Counted from the stretch's first letter, positions 1-6,156 are shown. The stretch is 7,391 nt of DNA from Chloroflexota bacterium (GCA_012798275.1 JAAZNO010000022.1:1-7391); one strand, 5' to 3'. The notes: generated by a model not told the origin, from the sequence alone. Made by a program: numbers and translations.

Positions 1-1824
1 ACCCTCATCGTCGGGGATGCCCCGACCAGGTACAGCGAGTTTCTGAAGGAACCCCACGTGCAGGCCAACATTCATTCCTGGTTGGGCACGCCGCTCCTCA
101 TCGGCAATGAACCCCTCGGCATGATTGCCCTCGACAAGCACGAACCGGGCTTCTACACGGAGGAACACGCCCGTCTGGCAGAGGCCTTCGCAGCGCAAGC
201 CGCCATCGCGGTCGCCAACAGCCAGCTCTTCGAGGCCGAGCGCGCGCAGCGGGAGCTGGCAGAAGCGCTGGCGCAGGCCGCTGCGGCCGTCACCGCGACG
301 TTGGATCTCAGCGAAGTCCTCGACCGCATTCTCGAGCAAGTCGAACGGATTGTCCCCGGCGACGCCTGCAACATCATGTTGATCGAAGGCAATTTTGCCT
401 ACCCCGTGCGTTCCCGTGGCTATCAGCAGCTGTCCGCCTCCCGTCCCCCGCAACAAGTCCCCCTGTCCATTTTCGACACAGCGACCCTGCGGCGGATGAT
501 GCGCACCGGCGAGCCGTTGGTGATTGCCGATACGAGTGCGAATCCGCTATGGAACCCCACGCCGCAAAACAAACCCTCCTGGGTGCGCTCCTACGTCGGC
601 GCTCCCGTGCTGATGGGGAGTAAGGTGCTAGGCTTCCTCAACGTGAACGCCCAAAACCCCGGGCGCTTCAGCGCCGCCGACGCGCGACGGCTGGCGCTCT
701 TTGCCCCTTACGCCGCCACCGCCCTCGAAAATGCCCGCCTCTATCACCAGTTGCAGGATTACGCGAGCGAGCTCGAACGCCGGGTGCAGGAGCGCACGGC
801 GCAAATCCAGGGGCAACTGGCCCGCCTCGACGCCATTCTGAACAGCACTTCCGATGGCATCATCGTGGCGGACATGCAAGGGCAAATTCTACAGGCCAAC
901 CCCGTGGCGCAGGATTGGCTCACGCGCACCCTCGCGCCCGAGGACGGCGCCAGCCTGCGGGCGGCTATCCAGGAGCTCGCCGGCCATTCTGCCGAACATC
1001 CGAGCGTCATGCTGACGCTGGCGGGCCTGGATTTGCAGCTCAACGCCGCTGCCATCTTCGACCCCCAACCCCAGCAGCCCGCCGTCGTCGTGACCCTTCA
1101 CGACATCACGCAGCTCAAAGCACTGGAACGCATGAAGTCGGGTTTCGTCGCCAACGTCTCCCACGAGCTGCGGACCCCCGTCACCACCATCAAACTCTAC
1201 ACGGAGCTCCTGGCCCGGCAACCGCAGAAAGCACCGCTCTATGTGGAAATGCTGGCGCAGAGCGTGGAGCACCTGGCGCACCTGGTCGAAAAAATCCTCC
1301 AGCTCGCGCACATTGACGCCGGCCGGGTCGAGCTGCACTTTGAGCCCACGCGGCTGAACGACCTGGTCGAGCTCGTCGTCAGCAACCATCAGGCTATGGC
1401 GCGCGAGGCCGGCGTGCAACTACGCCAGGTGCAAACGGCGCACAACGTCCATGTCCTGGGAGATTCCAAACGCCTGGTCGAAGTCCTCAACCACCTGGTG
1501 GAAAACGCCATCCAATACACGCCGGGCGAGGGACAGGTCACCGCCATCATCGGCACCGCCGAGATCGAACAACGAGTGTGGGCCACCGTCACCCTTCAAG
1601 ACACCGGTATCGGCATCCCTGAGGAAGAAATCCCCTATGTCTTCGATCGGTTCTTCCGGGGCAAGATCCCGCAGCTGCTGCAAAAATCCGGCACGGGGTT
1701 GGGCCTGGCGATCGTGAAGGAGATCGTCGAACTCCACGGCGGATGGACGACCCTCGAGAGCGAGGTCAATGTTGGCACGACGGTAACCCTCTACCTGCCG
1801 CTCCTCGGAAATAGAGAACCGTGA
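1..1824 (+). CDS. Soluble GAF-GAF-PAS sensor histidine kinase, 5'-truncated by the window edge
   Basis: The frame is open from base 1 to a TGA at 1822-1824. The GTG at 58 lies inside a GAF domain, so the true start is upstream of the window. Codon numbers below count from base 1. Codons 1-80 are the end of a first GAF domain (WLGTPLLIGNEPLGMIALD). A short helical linker is followed by a second GAF at about 100-248 (YVGAPVLMGSKVLGFLNVN), then a coiled-coil linker and a PAS domain at about 275-370 (ILNSTSDGIIVADMQGQIL). The HisKA dimerization helix carries SHELRTP with phospho-acceptor His388. The ATPase domain has the N box (HLVENAIQYTPGEG), the G1 box (DTGIGIPEEE), the F box (FDRFFRG) and the G2 box (GTGLGLAIVKEIVELHGG). 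All catalytic motifs look intact. No membrane segment is visible, so the seen part is cytoplasmic. GAF and PAS domains typically bind small ligands or cofactors, but which one cannot be read here. No response regulator follows on the same strand, so its partner is unknown. Confidence 0.95.
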   Translation, partial: TLIVGDAPTRYSEFLKEPHVQANIHSWLGTPLLIGNEPLGMIALDKHEPGFYTEEHARLAEAFAAQAAIAVANSQLFEAERAQRELAEALAQAAAAVTATLDLSEVLDRILEQVERIVPGDACNIMLIEGNFAYPVRSRGYQQLSASRPPQQVPLSIFDTATLRRMMRTGEPLVIADTSANPLWNPTPQNKPSWVRSYVGAPVLMGSKVLGFLNVNAQNPGRFSAADARRLALFAPYAATALENARLYHQLQDYASELERRVQERTAQIQGQLARLDAILNSTSDGIIVADMQGQILQANPVAQDWLTRTLAPEDGASLRAAIQELAGHSAEHPSVMLTLAGLDLQLNAAAIFDPQPQQPAVVVTLHDITQLKALERMKSGFVANVSHELRTPVTTIKLYTELLARQPQKAPLYVEMLAQSVEHLAHLVEKILQLAHIDAGRVELHFEPTRLNDLVELVVSNHQAMAREAGVQLRQVQTAHNVHVLGDSKRLVEVLNHLVENAIQYTPGEGQVTAIIGTAEIEQRVWATVTLQDTGIGIPEEEIPYVFDRFFRGKIPQLLQKSGTGLGLAIVKEIVELHGGWTTLESEVNVGTTVTLYLPLLGNREP

Positions 1825-1885
1825 GCCGTGAGTAGAGAGCTGTCGCAGCCTTCGATCACGACTCCCAGCTCACAACTCACACGGT
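1818..1885. repeat. Imperfect inverted repeat overlapping the kinase stop codon
   Basis: The left arm at 1818-1832 (ACCGTGAGCCGTGAG) contains the TGA stop. The right arm at 1869-1885 reads ACCGTGTGAGTTGTGAG on the other strand. They match except for a 2-nt indel and two substitutions, across a loop of about 36 nt. The GTGAG units look like short dispersed intergenic repeats. No T-run follows directly, so this is not a canonical terminator. The next stretch, 1886-1955, shows no gene or clear signal. Confidence 0.5.
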
Positions 1886-1970
1886 AACTGTTCAGCCACT
1901 GACTAAAAGACACAAGATTCCCTGGCGACTGCTGAAGATTGGGAATCAACTCTTGCCCCCTATCCCCTGA

Positions 1971-2015
1971 CCCCTTCCCCCCGCGCCTTGCGCGGGGGGA
2001 AGGGGAACTTTTTTT
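1971..2015 (+). terminator. Strong Rho-independent-type terminator, first of two
   Basis: A perfect 16-bp stem pairs CCCCTTCCCCCCGCGC (1971-1986) with 1990-2005 around a 3-nt loop (CTT). It is followed by AAC and seven T residues (2009-2015). The T-run lies on the + strand side only, so it would stop transcripts of the GAF-GAF-PAS kinase gene, whose stop codon lies about 145 bp upstream. It forms the left part of the composite palindromic element. Confidence 0.75.
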
Positions 2016-2017
2016 GT

Positions 2018-2066
2018 GGGCTCTTGCAGGCGGGCTACGCCCGCCTGCAAGAGCCCCTTATTTTTT
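2018..2066 (+). terminator. Second tandem Rho-independent-type terminator
   Basis: A perfect 18-bp stem pairs GGGCTCTTGCAGGCGGGC (2018-2035) with 2039-2056 around a TAC loop. It is followed by CTTA and six T residues (2061-2066). It starts two bases after the first terminator's T-run. Two strong hairpins in tandem would insulate the convergent minus-strand operon from kinase read-through. Confidence 0.7.
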
Positions 2067-2145
2067 CTCCCCCCTTTCACCCGCGAGGGAAGGAGGGCCA
2101 GGGGGAAATCCTGCTTATTATAGAGAACTTTCACAATCAGCGGAA

Positions 2146-2216
2146 ATCCACGTGAATCTGCGTCCAATACCTTCTCCTCTGAAAATGGCTCACGAATAAA
2201 CGCAGATTTCATGGAT
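2146..2216. repeat. Intergenic inverted repeat with AATCTGCGT arms
   Basis: The left arm ATCCACGTGAATCTGCGT (2146-2163) pairs with the right arm at 2200-2216, which reads ATCCATGAAATCTGCGT on the other strand. The nine-base core AATCTGCGT (2155-2163 and 2200-2208) and the outer ATCCA are exact. The spacer is about 36 nt. There is no coding sense in the segment. The look is that of a dispersed intergenic repeat, which I cannot confirm without the rest of the genome. Confidence 0.5.
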
Positions 2217-2224
2217 CAGAAATT

Positions 2225-2272
2225 GAAGAGGATAGAATAAGACCTGCCCGGCCCCTGAAGGCCGGGCAGGTC
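2225..2272 (-). terminator. Terminator hairpin downstream of the response regulator
   Basis: A perfect 13-bp GC-rich stem pairs GACCTGCCCGGCC (2241-2253) with 2260-2272 around a 6-nt loop. Read on the minus strand it is followed by TTATTCTATCCTCTTC, a T-rich but interrupted tail. It lies 34 bp past the stop of the response regulator gene and so plausibly ends the four-gene minus-strand operon. Confidence 0.7.
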
Positions 2273-2306
2273 TCCTGTGCAGCGCCTCACTCAGCCGGTC
2301 CCCGGC

Positions 2307-3017
2307 TCAGCTCTGCTCGATCAGCCCCTCCCGCCAGGCGTAGATCGCCGCCTGCGTGCGGTCTGAGAGGTGCAGCTTGCTCAGCAGGTTGCTGACGTGC
2401 GCCTTGACCGTGCGTTCGGTCACGACCAGCGCGTCTGCAATCTCGGCGTTGGACTTCCCCTGCGCGATGAGCTGCAGCACTTCCAACTCGCGCGGCGTGA
2501 GATCGGCGGCGGGATCGCGCGCCGGCGTCGGCGCCGAGACCTCTGCCATCAGTCGCCGGGCGATACGCGGGTGCAGCGTCGCTTCGCCTACGGCGGCGGC
2601 GCGAATGGCCCGCAGCACCGTTTCCGCGTCGGCGTCCTTGAGCAGATATGAAAGCGCCCCCGCTTTGATCGCCGAGAAAATCAATTCATCTTGCACGTAA
2701 CTCGTGAGCACCACGACCTGCGAGTGCGGGCTGATCTCCCGAATGCGACGCGTCGCCTGCACCCCGCCCTGGTCCGAAGGCTCACGCCCCGGCTGCAGCG
2801 GCAGGACCAGGTCCATCAACACCACATCGGGAACCTGCTGCGCCACGCCGTTGACGGCGCTGAGCGCATCGCCCGCCTCGCCGACGATGATGATGTCGGG
2901 CTGAGCGTTCAGGTAGAAGCGCAGCCCCTTCCGCACCACGTCGTGATCGTCCACGATGAACACCGTGATGGGCTCCCCGGCGGATTCGGACGGCGACACG
3001 CTATTCGCGGCGGACAT
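2307..3017 (-). CDS. NarL/LiaR-type (LuxR-family) response regulator
   Basis: This is a 236-residue DNA-binding response regulator. The receiver domain spans about 17-140: acidic pair Asp23-Asp24 (FIVDDHDVV), phospho-acceptor Asp69 (VVLMDLVLP), switch Thr105 and Lys127 (YLLKD). The LuxR-type helix-turn-helix lies at about 172-230 (LTPRELEVLQLIAQGKSNAE; ERTVKAHVSNLLSKL). I chose ATG 3017 because the receiver fold starts 17 residues later and AAGGTG sits 6 nt upstream. A longer frame reaches 3203, but its extra residues are low-complexity Gly/Ala translated from the overlapping membrane-protein gene. Residues 74-84 look like an insertion of about eight residues in the loop after Asp69, where relatives usually read LPxMDG. 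The gene follows the small membrane protein by only 5 bp and is the last of the operon. It probably pairs with the HisKA_3 kinase at 4434-6074, since HisKA_3 kinases classically partner NarL-type regulators. Confidence 0.95.
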   Translation of the reverse strand: MSAANSVSPSESAGEPITVFIVDDHDVVRKGLRFYLNAQPDIIIVGEAGDALSAVNGVAQQVPDVVLMDLVLPLQPGREPSDQGGVQATRRIREISPHSQVVVLTSYVQDELIFSAIKAGALSYLLKDADAETVLRAIRAAAVGEATLHPRIARRLMAEVSAPTPARDPAADLTPRELEVLQLIAQGKSNAEIADALVVTERTVKAHVSNLLSKLHLSDRTQAAIYAWREGLIEQS

Positions 3018-3029
3018 GGGCTTCACCTT
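3018..3029 (-). promoter_or_regulatory. Ribosome binding site of the regulator, overlapping the upstream stop
   Basis: On the minus strand the sequence reads AAGGTGAAGCCCATG. The Shine-Dalgarno-like AAGGTG (3024-3029) overlaps the TGA stop (3025-3023) of the three-TM protein and lies 6 nt before ATG 3017. This fixes the regulator start and suggests translational coupling of the two genes. Confidence 0.7.
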
Positions 3030-3370
3030 CCCATCGCCCACACCAGGGCTGCGGCCACGCCCAGCACCAGCAACAGCCCCACCAACACCAGCACGAACCC
3101 GCGTCTCTGCGCCGTCGGCGCCGACGTCCGCGCCGGCCGCTCCCGCAGGCGCACCATCACCACGACGAGAATCGCCAGGGGAATGAGGGCCAGCAGCACC
3201 CATTCCGGCCCCGCGGCAGCGACATCAAATTCCGCGCCGCGTCCCGCCCAGAAGCCCAGGGCCGCTCCCAGCAACAGCCCCAGCACGAAAGCCGCCACAC
3301 TTCGCCCATGGCCCTGGCGTGGCCGTTCCTCTTCCCCGTAGTCATACGGCAGTCCGCTCATTTGGCCCAT
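3023..3370 (-). CDS. Small three-TM membrane protein of unknown function
   Basis: This encodes a 115-residue protein with a charged N-terminus (YDYGEEERPRQ) and three hydrophobic spans at about 25-43 (VAAFVLGLLLGAALGFWAG), 56-73 (EWVLLALIPLAILVVVMV) and 91-112 (FVLVLVGLLLVLGVAAALVW). Basic patches (RLRERPAR, QRR) lie between spans 2 and 3. ATG 3370 is chosen because AGGAGG sits 5 nt upstream. A second ATG three codons later is less well placed. I do not recognise a named family. Its place between an SPFH gene and a response regulator, in an operon with an intramembrane-sensing kinase, suggests an accessory membrane component, perhaps a sensor partner or inhibitor like LiaF in role. That is inference from position only, and there is no sequence similarity to LiaF that I can claim. 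Confidence 0.85.
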   Translation of the reverse strand: MGQMSGLPYDYGEEERPRQGHGRSVAAFVLGLLLGAALGFWAGRGAEFDVAAAGPEWVLLALIPLAILVVVMVRLRERPARTSAPTAQRRGFVLVLVGLLLVLGVAAALVWAMGR

Positions 3371-3388
3371 GCTCGCCTCCTGTCATGC

Positions 3389-3443
3389 CTGCCGGCGACG
3401 CAGCGCCGGCAGAAAGCACCCCTCAGCGACGCCTCTGCCGGCG
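3389..3443. repeat. Three-arm repeat able to form two alternative hairpins
   Basis: The 9-mer CTGCCGGCG occurs at 3389-3397 and 3435-3443, with its exact reverse complement CGCCGGCAG between them at 3404-3412. The two direct copies extend to 13 identical bases (3389-3401 and 3435-3447). The middle arm can pair with either flank, with a 6-nt or 22-nt loop, but not both. It lies in the 104-bp leader between the SPFH gene and the three-TM gene, just before the latter's AGGAGG. There is no T-run. It could influence mRNA processing or translation. Confidence 0.5.
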
Positions 3444-3474
3444 ACGCTGCTTTTCAGCTCGCTGCGCGCCCGAC

Positions 3475-4332
3475 CTACTGGGGTTTCTTCGGCGTGAAGG
3501 GGAGTTCACCCACCAGGAGCGTCGGCGTGACACCCTCTTGCGTGAGAATCACCTTCGCGTTGTCGCGCAACGCCGTCTCCGTCATCTCCATCTGGCGCAG
3601 CAATTGCGCGCTGCCCTGGAAATACTGTTGCGCCGCTTCGTTGACCAGGCGAATCGCTTCGGCGCGCCCCTGGGCAATCTCAATGGAGGCTTCCCGCTCA
3701 CCTTCCGCCCTGCGGATCGCCGCCTCGCGCTCGCCTTCCGCGCGTTGAATCGTCGCCAGCTTCTGCTGCTCCGCCGCCTCAAACTCGCCCGTCGCCAACA
3801 GCCGCATCGCGCGCCGTTCCTGCTCCGCCGTCTTCTGCTTATGCATGGCCCGCTTGATGTCCTCGGGCGGATCAATCAACATGATCTCCACCTTGCTGAC
3901 CACCAGGCCCCAATCATCGGCGAAGCGGTTGAGCACCGTTTGCAAGTTGGTGGCGATCTTCTCACGCGCGACCAGGCTCTCATCCAACGTCAGATCGCCG
4001 AATTCCTGGCGGAGATTCGTCATCGCCAGCTGGATCACCGCGCGCTTCCAGTTGTCAATATTGTAGAACGTGCGCTTGATAGATTCCTCATCCGCCTTCG
4101 GGCGCACCCACATCACCCCGTCCACCCGAATCTCGACGTTGTCCTTGGTGATGACGGGCTGAGGGGGAATGTCCACGGTGTGTTCGCGGATGTCGCGGAC
4201 GCGGATCATCTGGAAAATGGGAAGCTGGAAGCCCAGACCCGGCAGCACAAACCGCGAATACTTTCCCAGGAATTCCTGAATGCCCCGTTCGTAAGGCTTG
4301 AGCGTGTACACAAAACCGACGATTGTCCTCAT
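3475..4332 (-). CDS. SPFH/band-7 (stomatin/flotillin-like) domain protein
   Basis: This encodes a 285-residue member of the SPFH superfamily, which are membrane-associated scaffold proteins that oligomerize on lipid surfaces. The SPFH domain runs from about 5 to 165 with typical signatures (YERGIQEFLGKYSRFVLPGL; FQMIRVRDIREHTVDI; VITKDNVEIRVDGVMWVRP; LTLDESLVAREKIATNLQ; WGLVVSKVEIMLIDPPEDI). It is followed by a charged Ala/Glu/Arg-rich helix at about 160-235 that is likely a coiled coil. This contains a tandem repeat, RAEGEREAAI (198-207) and RAEGEREASI (209-218). No clear N-terminal transmembrane anchor is present, unlike many stomatins, so attachment may be peripheral or through partners. 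ATG 4332 has AGGAG 4 nt upstream. The gene follows the kinase by 101 bp and precedes the three-TM gene by 104 bp, on the same strand. Some SPFH proteins pair with NfeD-type proteins, but the neighbour here is not recognisably one. Confidence 0.93.
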   Translation of the reverse strand: MRTIVGFVYTLKPYERGIQEFLGKYSRFVLPGLGFQLPIFQMIRVRDIREHTVDIPPQPVITKDNVEIRVDGVMWVRPKADEESIKRTFYNIDNWKRAVIQLAMTNLRQEFGDLTLDESLVAREKIATNLQTVLNRFADDWGLVVSKVEIMLIDPPEDIKRAMHKQKTAEQERRAMRLLATGEFEAAEQQKLATIQRAEGEREAAIRRAEGEREASIEIAQGRAEAIRLVNEAAQQYFQGSAQLLRQMEMTETALRDNAKVILTQEGVTPTLLVGELPFTPKKPQ

Positions 4333-4433
4333 AGCACTCCTTTCTCTGACCTAGAATTCCGTAGCGTAGAAAACCCAAACCTGTCTCCATCCATGGGGGA
4401 TGCCGGATCGCCTGGCCCCCTTTCTCCTGACGG
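4333..4433 (-). other. Gap between kinase and SPFH genes
   Basis: This 101-bp non-coding spacer within the minus-strand unit holds a weak GC hairpin around 4395-4420 (GGGGG and CCCCC arms, bulged) without a T-run, and the SPFH ribosome binding site at its end. I see no convincing promoter or terminator, so read-through from the kinase gene is the simpler model. Confidence 0.4.
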
Positions 4434-6074
4434 TCAGACCGTCGCCGGCTTGACCGCCTCCAACTCCGCCAATATCAGACGCTCATCCAGCGTCCGCGCG
4501 ACGATCATGGCGAGCAACGGCAACGGCAGGGCCTGACGCAAGGTCAGGGAGAGGTCATGGCCCGATCCCTGCAGCTCCGCCAGCGGCGCGCCGCCCTCAT
4601 CATAAAGCGTCCACCCGTCCGGGGTCTCGCGCTCCGGCACCAGGCTGTAGCCGTGGTCGTCGAAATTCACCTCCGTCCAGCTGTGGATCTGACGGCCCTG
4701 ATACTGCATCGCCGCCACCGCCTGCCGTTTGAAGGTCAGGATCGCCCGTCCCTGCTGTCCCCGCATCCGGCGCAGCTCCCAGGGAGCGCCTTCCATCTTC
4801 CAACCATAGCCGTTCCTCGTGCTGTAAATTTCAACCAGCGGCACACCCGAGATCGCCGACCGCAGCCGCCAGCTCGAGCGCCAGCCCAACAGCTGGCGGC
4901 TCTTGTTGGCGCAGTACGGCCCGTCCATAGGGTCCACCAACGGACGCCGCAGGTTGCGTTGGTCGGCCGGCACCCAGGGCCAGGTCTGCCCCACGGGGAT
5001 GACCAGCCGTTGCCCCAGCCAGGCCCAATTCTCCAGGCTGATGTCGGGGTGATATTGCGGCACGCCGACTCCCGTGAGGATCGCGCCGTGACGCTCAGGC
5101 AGGTTCACCTCGGCCGTGACGGTCGTACCGCGCCCCAGATCGCTGTCCACGGTCAGACGCCCGCCCACACTCATCACACGCTCGGTCATGCTGGCAAGGC
5201 CCAGGCCCGATTGCGGGGTGCTCGTGTCGAAACCGACCCCATTGTCTGTGACGCGCAACAACACCGAAGCCGGCAGGCAATGCAGGGTGATATCCACGCG
5301 CGTGGCGTTGGCATGGCGGGCGACGTTGTGCAGCGCTTCCTGCACCACACGGTAGAGCACTTCCGCCACCTGCAGCGGCAAGTCCTGGTCCGAGCCCTCC
5401 ACGTCCAGGTAGACCAGCAAGTGTTCCTGCGCACCGAACAGCAAGCTGTAGTCGTTCAACGCGCGGATCAGGCCCACTTCACCCAGGGAGCCGGGACGCA
5501 GGTCCTCGATCAGCCGCGTCGTCTCGCGTTGCGCCGCCTGTGCCGCGCGCTCGATTTCGTCGAGCATCTCCGCCAGGTCCGCCGGCAGCGCTCCCGCCTT
5601 CTGAGACCGGGCGCGGACAGCGCTCGCGGTCAGCGCCAGGCTGAACAGATGTTGCTTCACGCTGTCATGCAGCTCGCGCGCCAGGCGATTGCGCTCTTCC
5701 ACCACCGCCAGCGCCCGCACCTGATCGGTGAGCCGGGCGTTGTGCTCGCGCAGGGCTTCCAGGTCTTCCTCATCCTCCTTCAGATGCGCGGCGAGCACGT
5801 CCAATTGTGCCGTGAGCAATCCAAAATCGTCCGCCTTCGGGTCCGCGATCCGTAATCCCAGGTGTCCGCGCGCCCAGGCCTGCGTGATCTCCAAAGCGCG
5901 CTGCAGGCGCCGGGAACCCAGCCAGCCCAATGTGACGCTCGCCAGCAAGCAGACCGCCGCCGCCACCCAGGGCTGCCACAAGCCGATGAGCAAGGTCGCC
6001 GCCCCCACGCAAAGATACGTCAACGTCAATTTGTGTCGCGTCCGAAGGTTCACCCGCCGGTTCAAATTGGACAT
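4434..6074 (-). CDS. Intramembrane-sensing HisKA_3 histidine kinase with a novel C-terminal extension
   Basis: This encodes a 546-residue NarL-class sensor kinase. Two membrane spans (about 15-32 and 36-53) are joined by only a few residues, so there is no extracellular sensor domain. A HAMP-like stretch (about 54-105) and a coiled coil follow. The HisKA_3 helix reads EERNRLARELHDSVKQHL with phospho-acceptor His136. Asp137 and Gln141 fit the DxxxQ phosphatase motif of this class. The ATPase domain (about 235-326) has an N box (EALHNVARHANA), G1 (DNGVGFD) and G2 (GLGLASM). A usual family member would end here. Instead about 220 residues follow (327-546, bases 4437-5096) with ten Trp residues, likely strand-rich, ending in a hydrophobic helix (LPLPLLAMIVARTL). 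I do not firmly recognise this part. Its pattern vaguely recalls tubby/LURP-one-like folds. ATG 6074 has GGGGAG 7 nt upstream. The gene is first in a unit with SPFH, three-TM and response regulator genes. Confidence 0.94.
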   Translation of the reverse strand: MSNLNRRVNLRTRHKLTLTYLCVGAATLLIGLWQPWVAAAVCLLASVTLGWLGSRRLQRALEITQAWARGHLGLRIADPKADDFGLLTAQLDVLAAHLKEDEEDLEALREHNARLTDQVRALAVVEERNRLARELHDSVKQHLFSLALTASAVRARSQKAGALPADLAEMLDEIERAAQAAQRETTRLIEDLRPGSLGEVGLIRALNDYSLLFGAQEHLLVYLDVEGSDQDLPLQVAEVLYRVVQEALHNVARHANATRVDITLHCLPASVLLRVTDNGVGFDTSTPQSGLGLASMTERVMSVGGRLTVDSDLGRGTTVTAEVNLPERHGAILTGVGVPQYHPDISLENWAWLGQRLVIPVGQTWPWVPADQRNLRRPLVDPMDGPYCANKSRQLLGWRSSWRLRSAISGVPLVEIYSTRNGYGWKMEGAPWELRRMRGQQGRAILTFKRQAVAAMQYQGRQIHSWTEVNFDDHGYSLVPERETPDGWTLYDEGGAPLAELQGSGHDLSLTLRQALPLPLLAMIVARTLDERLILAELEAVKPATV

Positions 6075-6103
6075 AGGTCATCTCCCCGCTCCAAAGTGCC
6101 TTC

Positions 6104-6132
6104 ATTGTAACCCCAGTTCGCCTTTATGTCAT
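6104..6132 (-). promoter_or_regulatory. Sigma-70-type promoter of the kinase operon
   Basis: On the minus strand the -35 box ATGACA (6132-6127) and the -10 box TACAAT (6109-6104) each match consensus at five of six positions, with an ideal 17-bp spacer. Transcription would begin near 6097, leaving a leader of about 23 nt that holds the GGGGAG ribosome binding site of the kinase gene. Confidence 0.7.
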
Positions 6133-6156
6133 CAGGCGGATGAACGAATTGCGGCT

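Larger units (their letters stand above)
1956..2105. repeat. Composite C-rich palindromic intergenic element of about 150 bp
   Basis: The element begins with CCCCC (1956-1960) and ends with GGGGG (2101-2105). Its two outer segments are related in inverted orientation: the left part reads CCCTGACCCCTTCCCCCCGC and onward, and the reverse complement of the right part reads CCCTCCTTCCCTCGCGGG and onward. Between them is a perfect 18-bp hairpin (2018-2056). Three hairpins in a row with related ends suggest a non-coding, MITE-like or REP-like dispersed repeat. No transposase and no clear target duplication are visible. I see no credible gene in it. Confidence 0.6.

Noticed and set aside
1939..2212. 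Open frames of 86-88 codons on both strands in the convergent gap
   Set aside because: They run through perfect hairpins and terminators and give low-complexity Pro/Gly-rich translations, so they are not genes.
3018..3203. N-terminal extension of the response regulator frame up to ATG 3203
   Set aside because: The extra 62 residues are Gly/Ala/Arg-rich shadow translation of the three-TM gene. The receiver begins just after ATG 3017, which has its own AAGGTG site.
4395..4420. GC hairpin between the kinase and SPFH genes as a terminator
   Set aside because: The stem is short and bulged and has no T-run on the minus strand.
3319..4536. Long + strand open frame of 405 codons opposite the SPFH gene
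   Set aside because: It is antisense to a well-supported SPFH gene and crosses two intergenic gaps. Its residue composition is typical of a shadow frame.
4434..4928. The kinase C-terminal extension as a separate gene starting at ATG 4928
   Set aside because: The frame is continuous with the kinase, and only a weak GGTGG-like site precedes that ATG. A fusion is the simpler reading.
4557..5855. Long + strand open frame of 432 codons opposite the HisKA_3 kinase
   Set aside because: It is antisense to a clear kinase gene, rich in Arg/His/Gln as expected from the reverse of a GC-rich gene, and has no recognisable domain.
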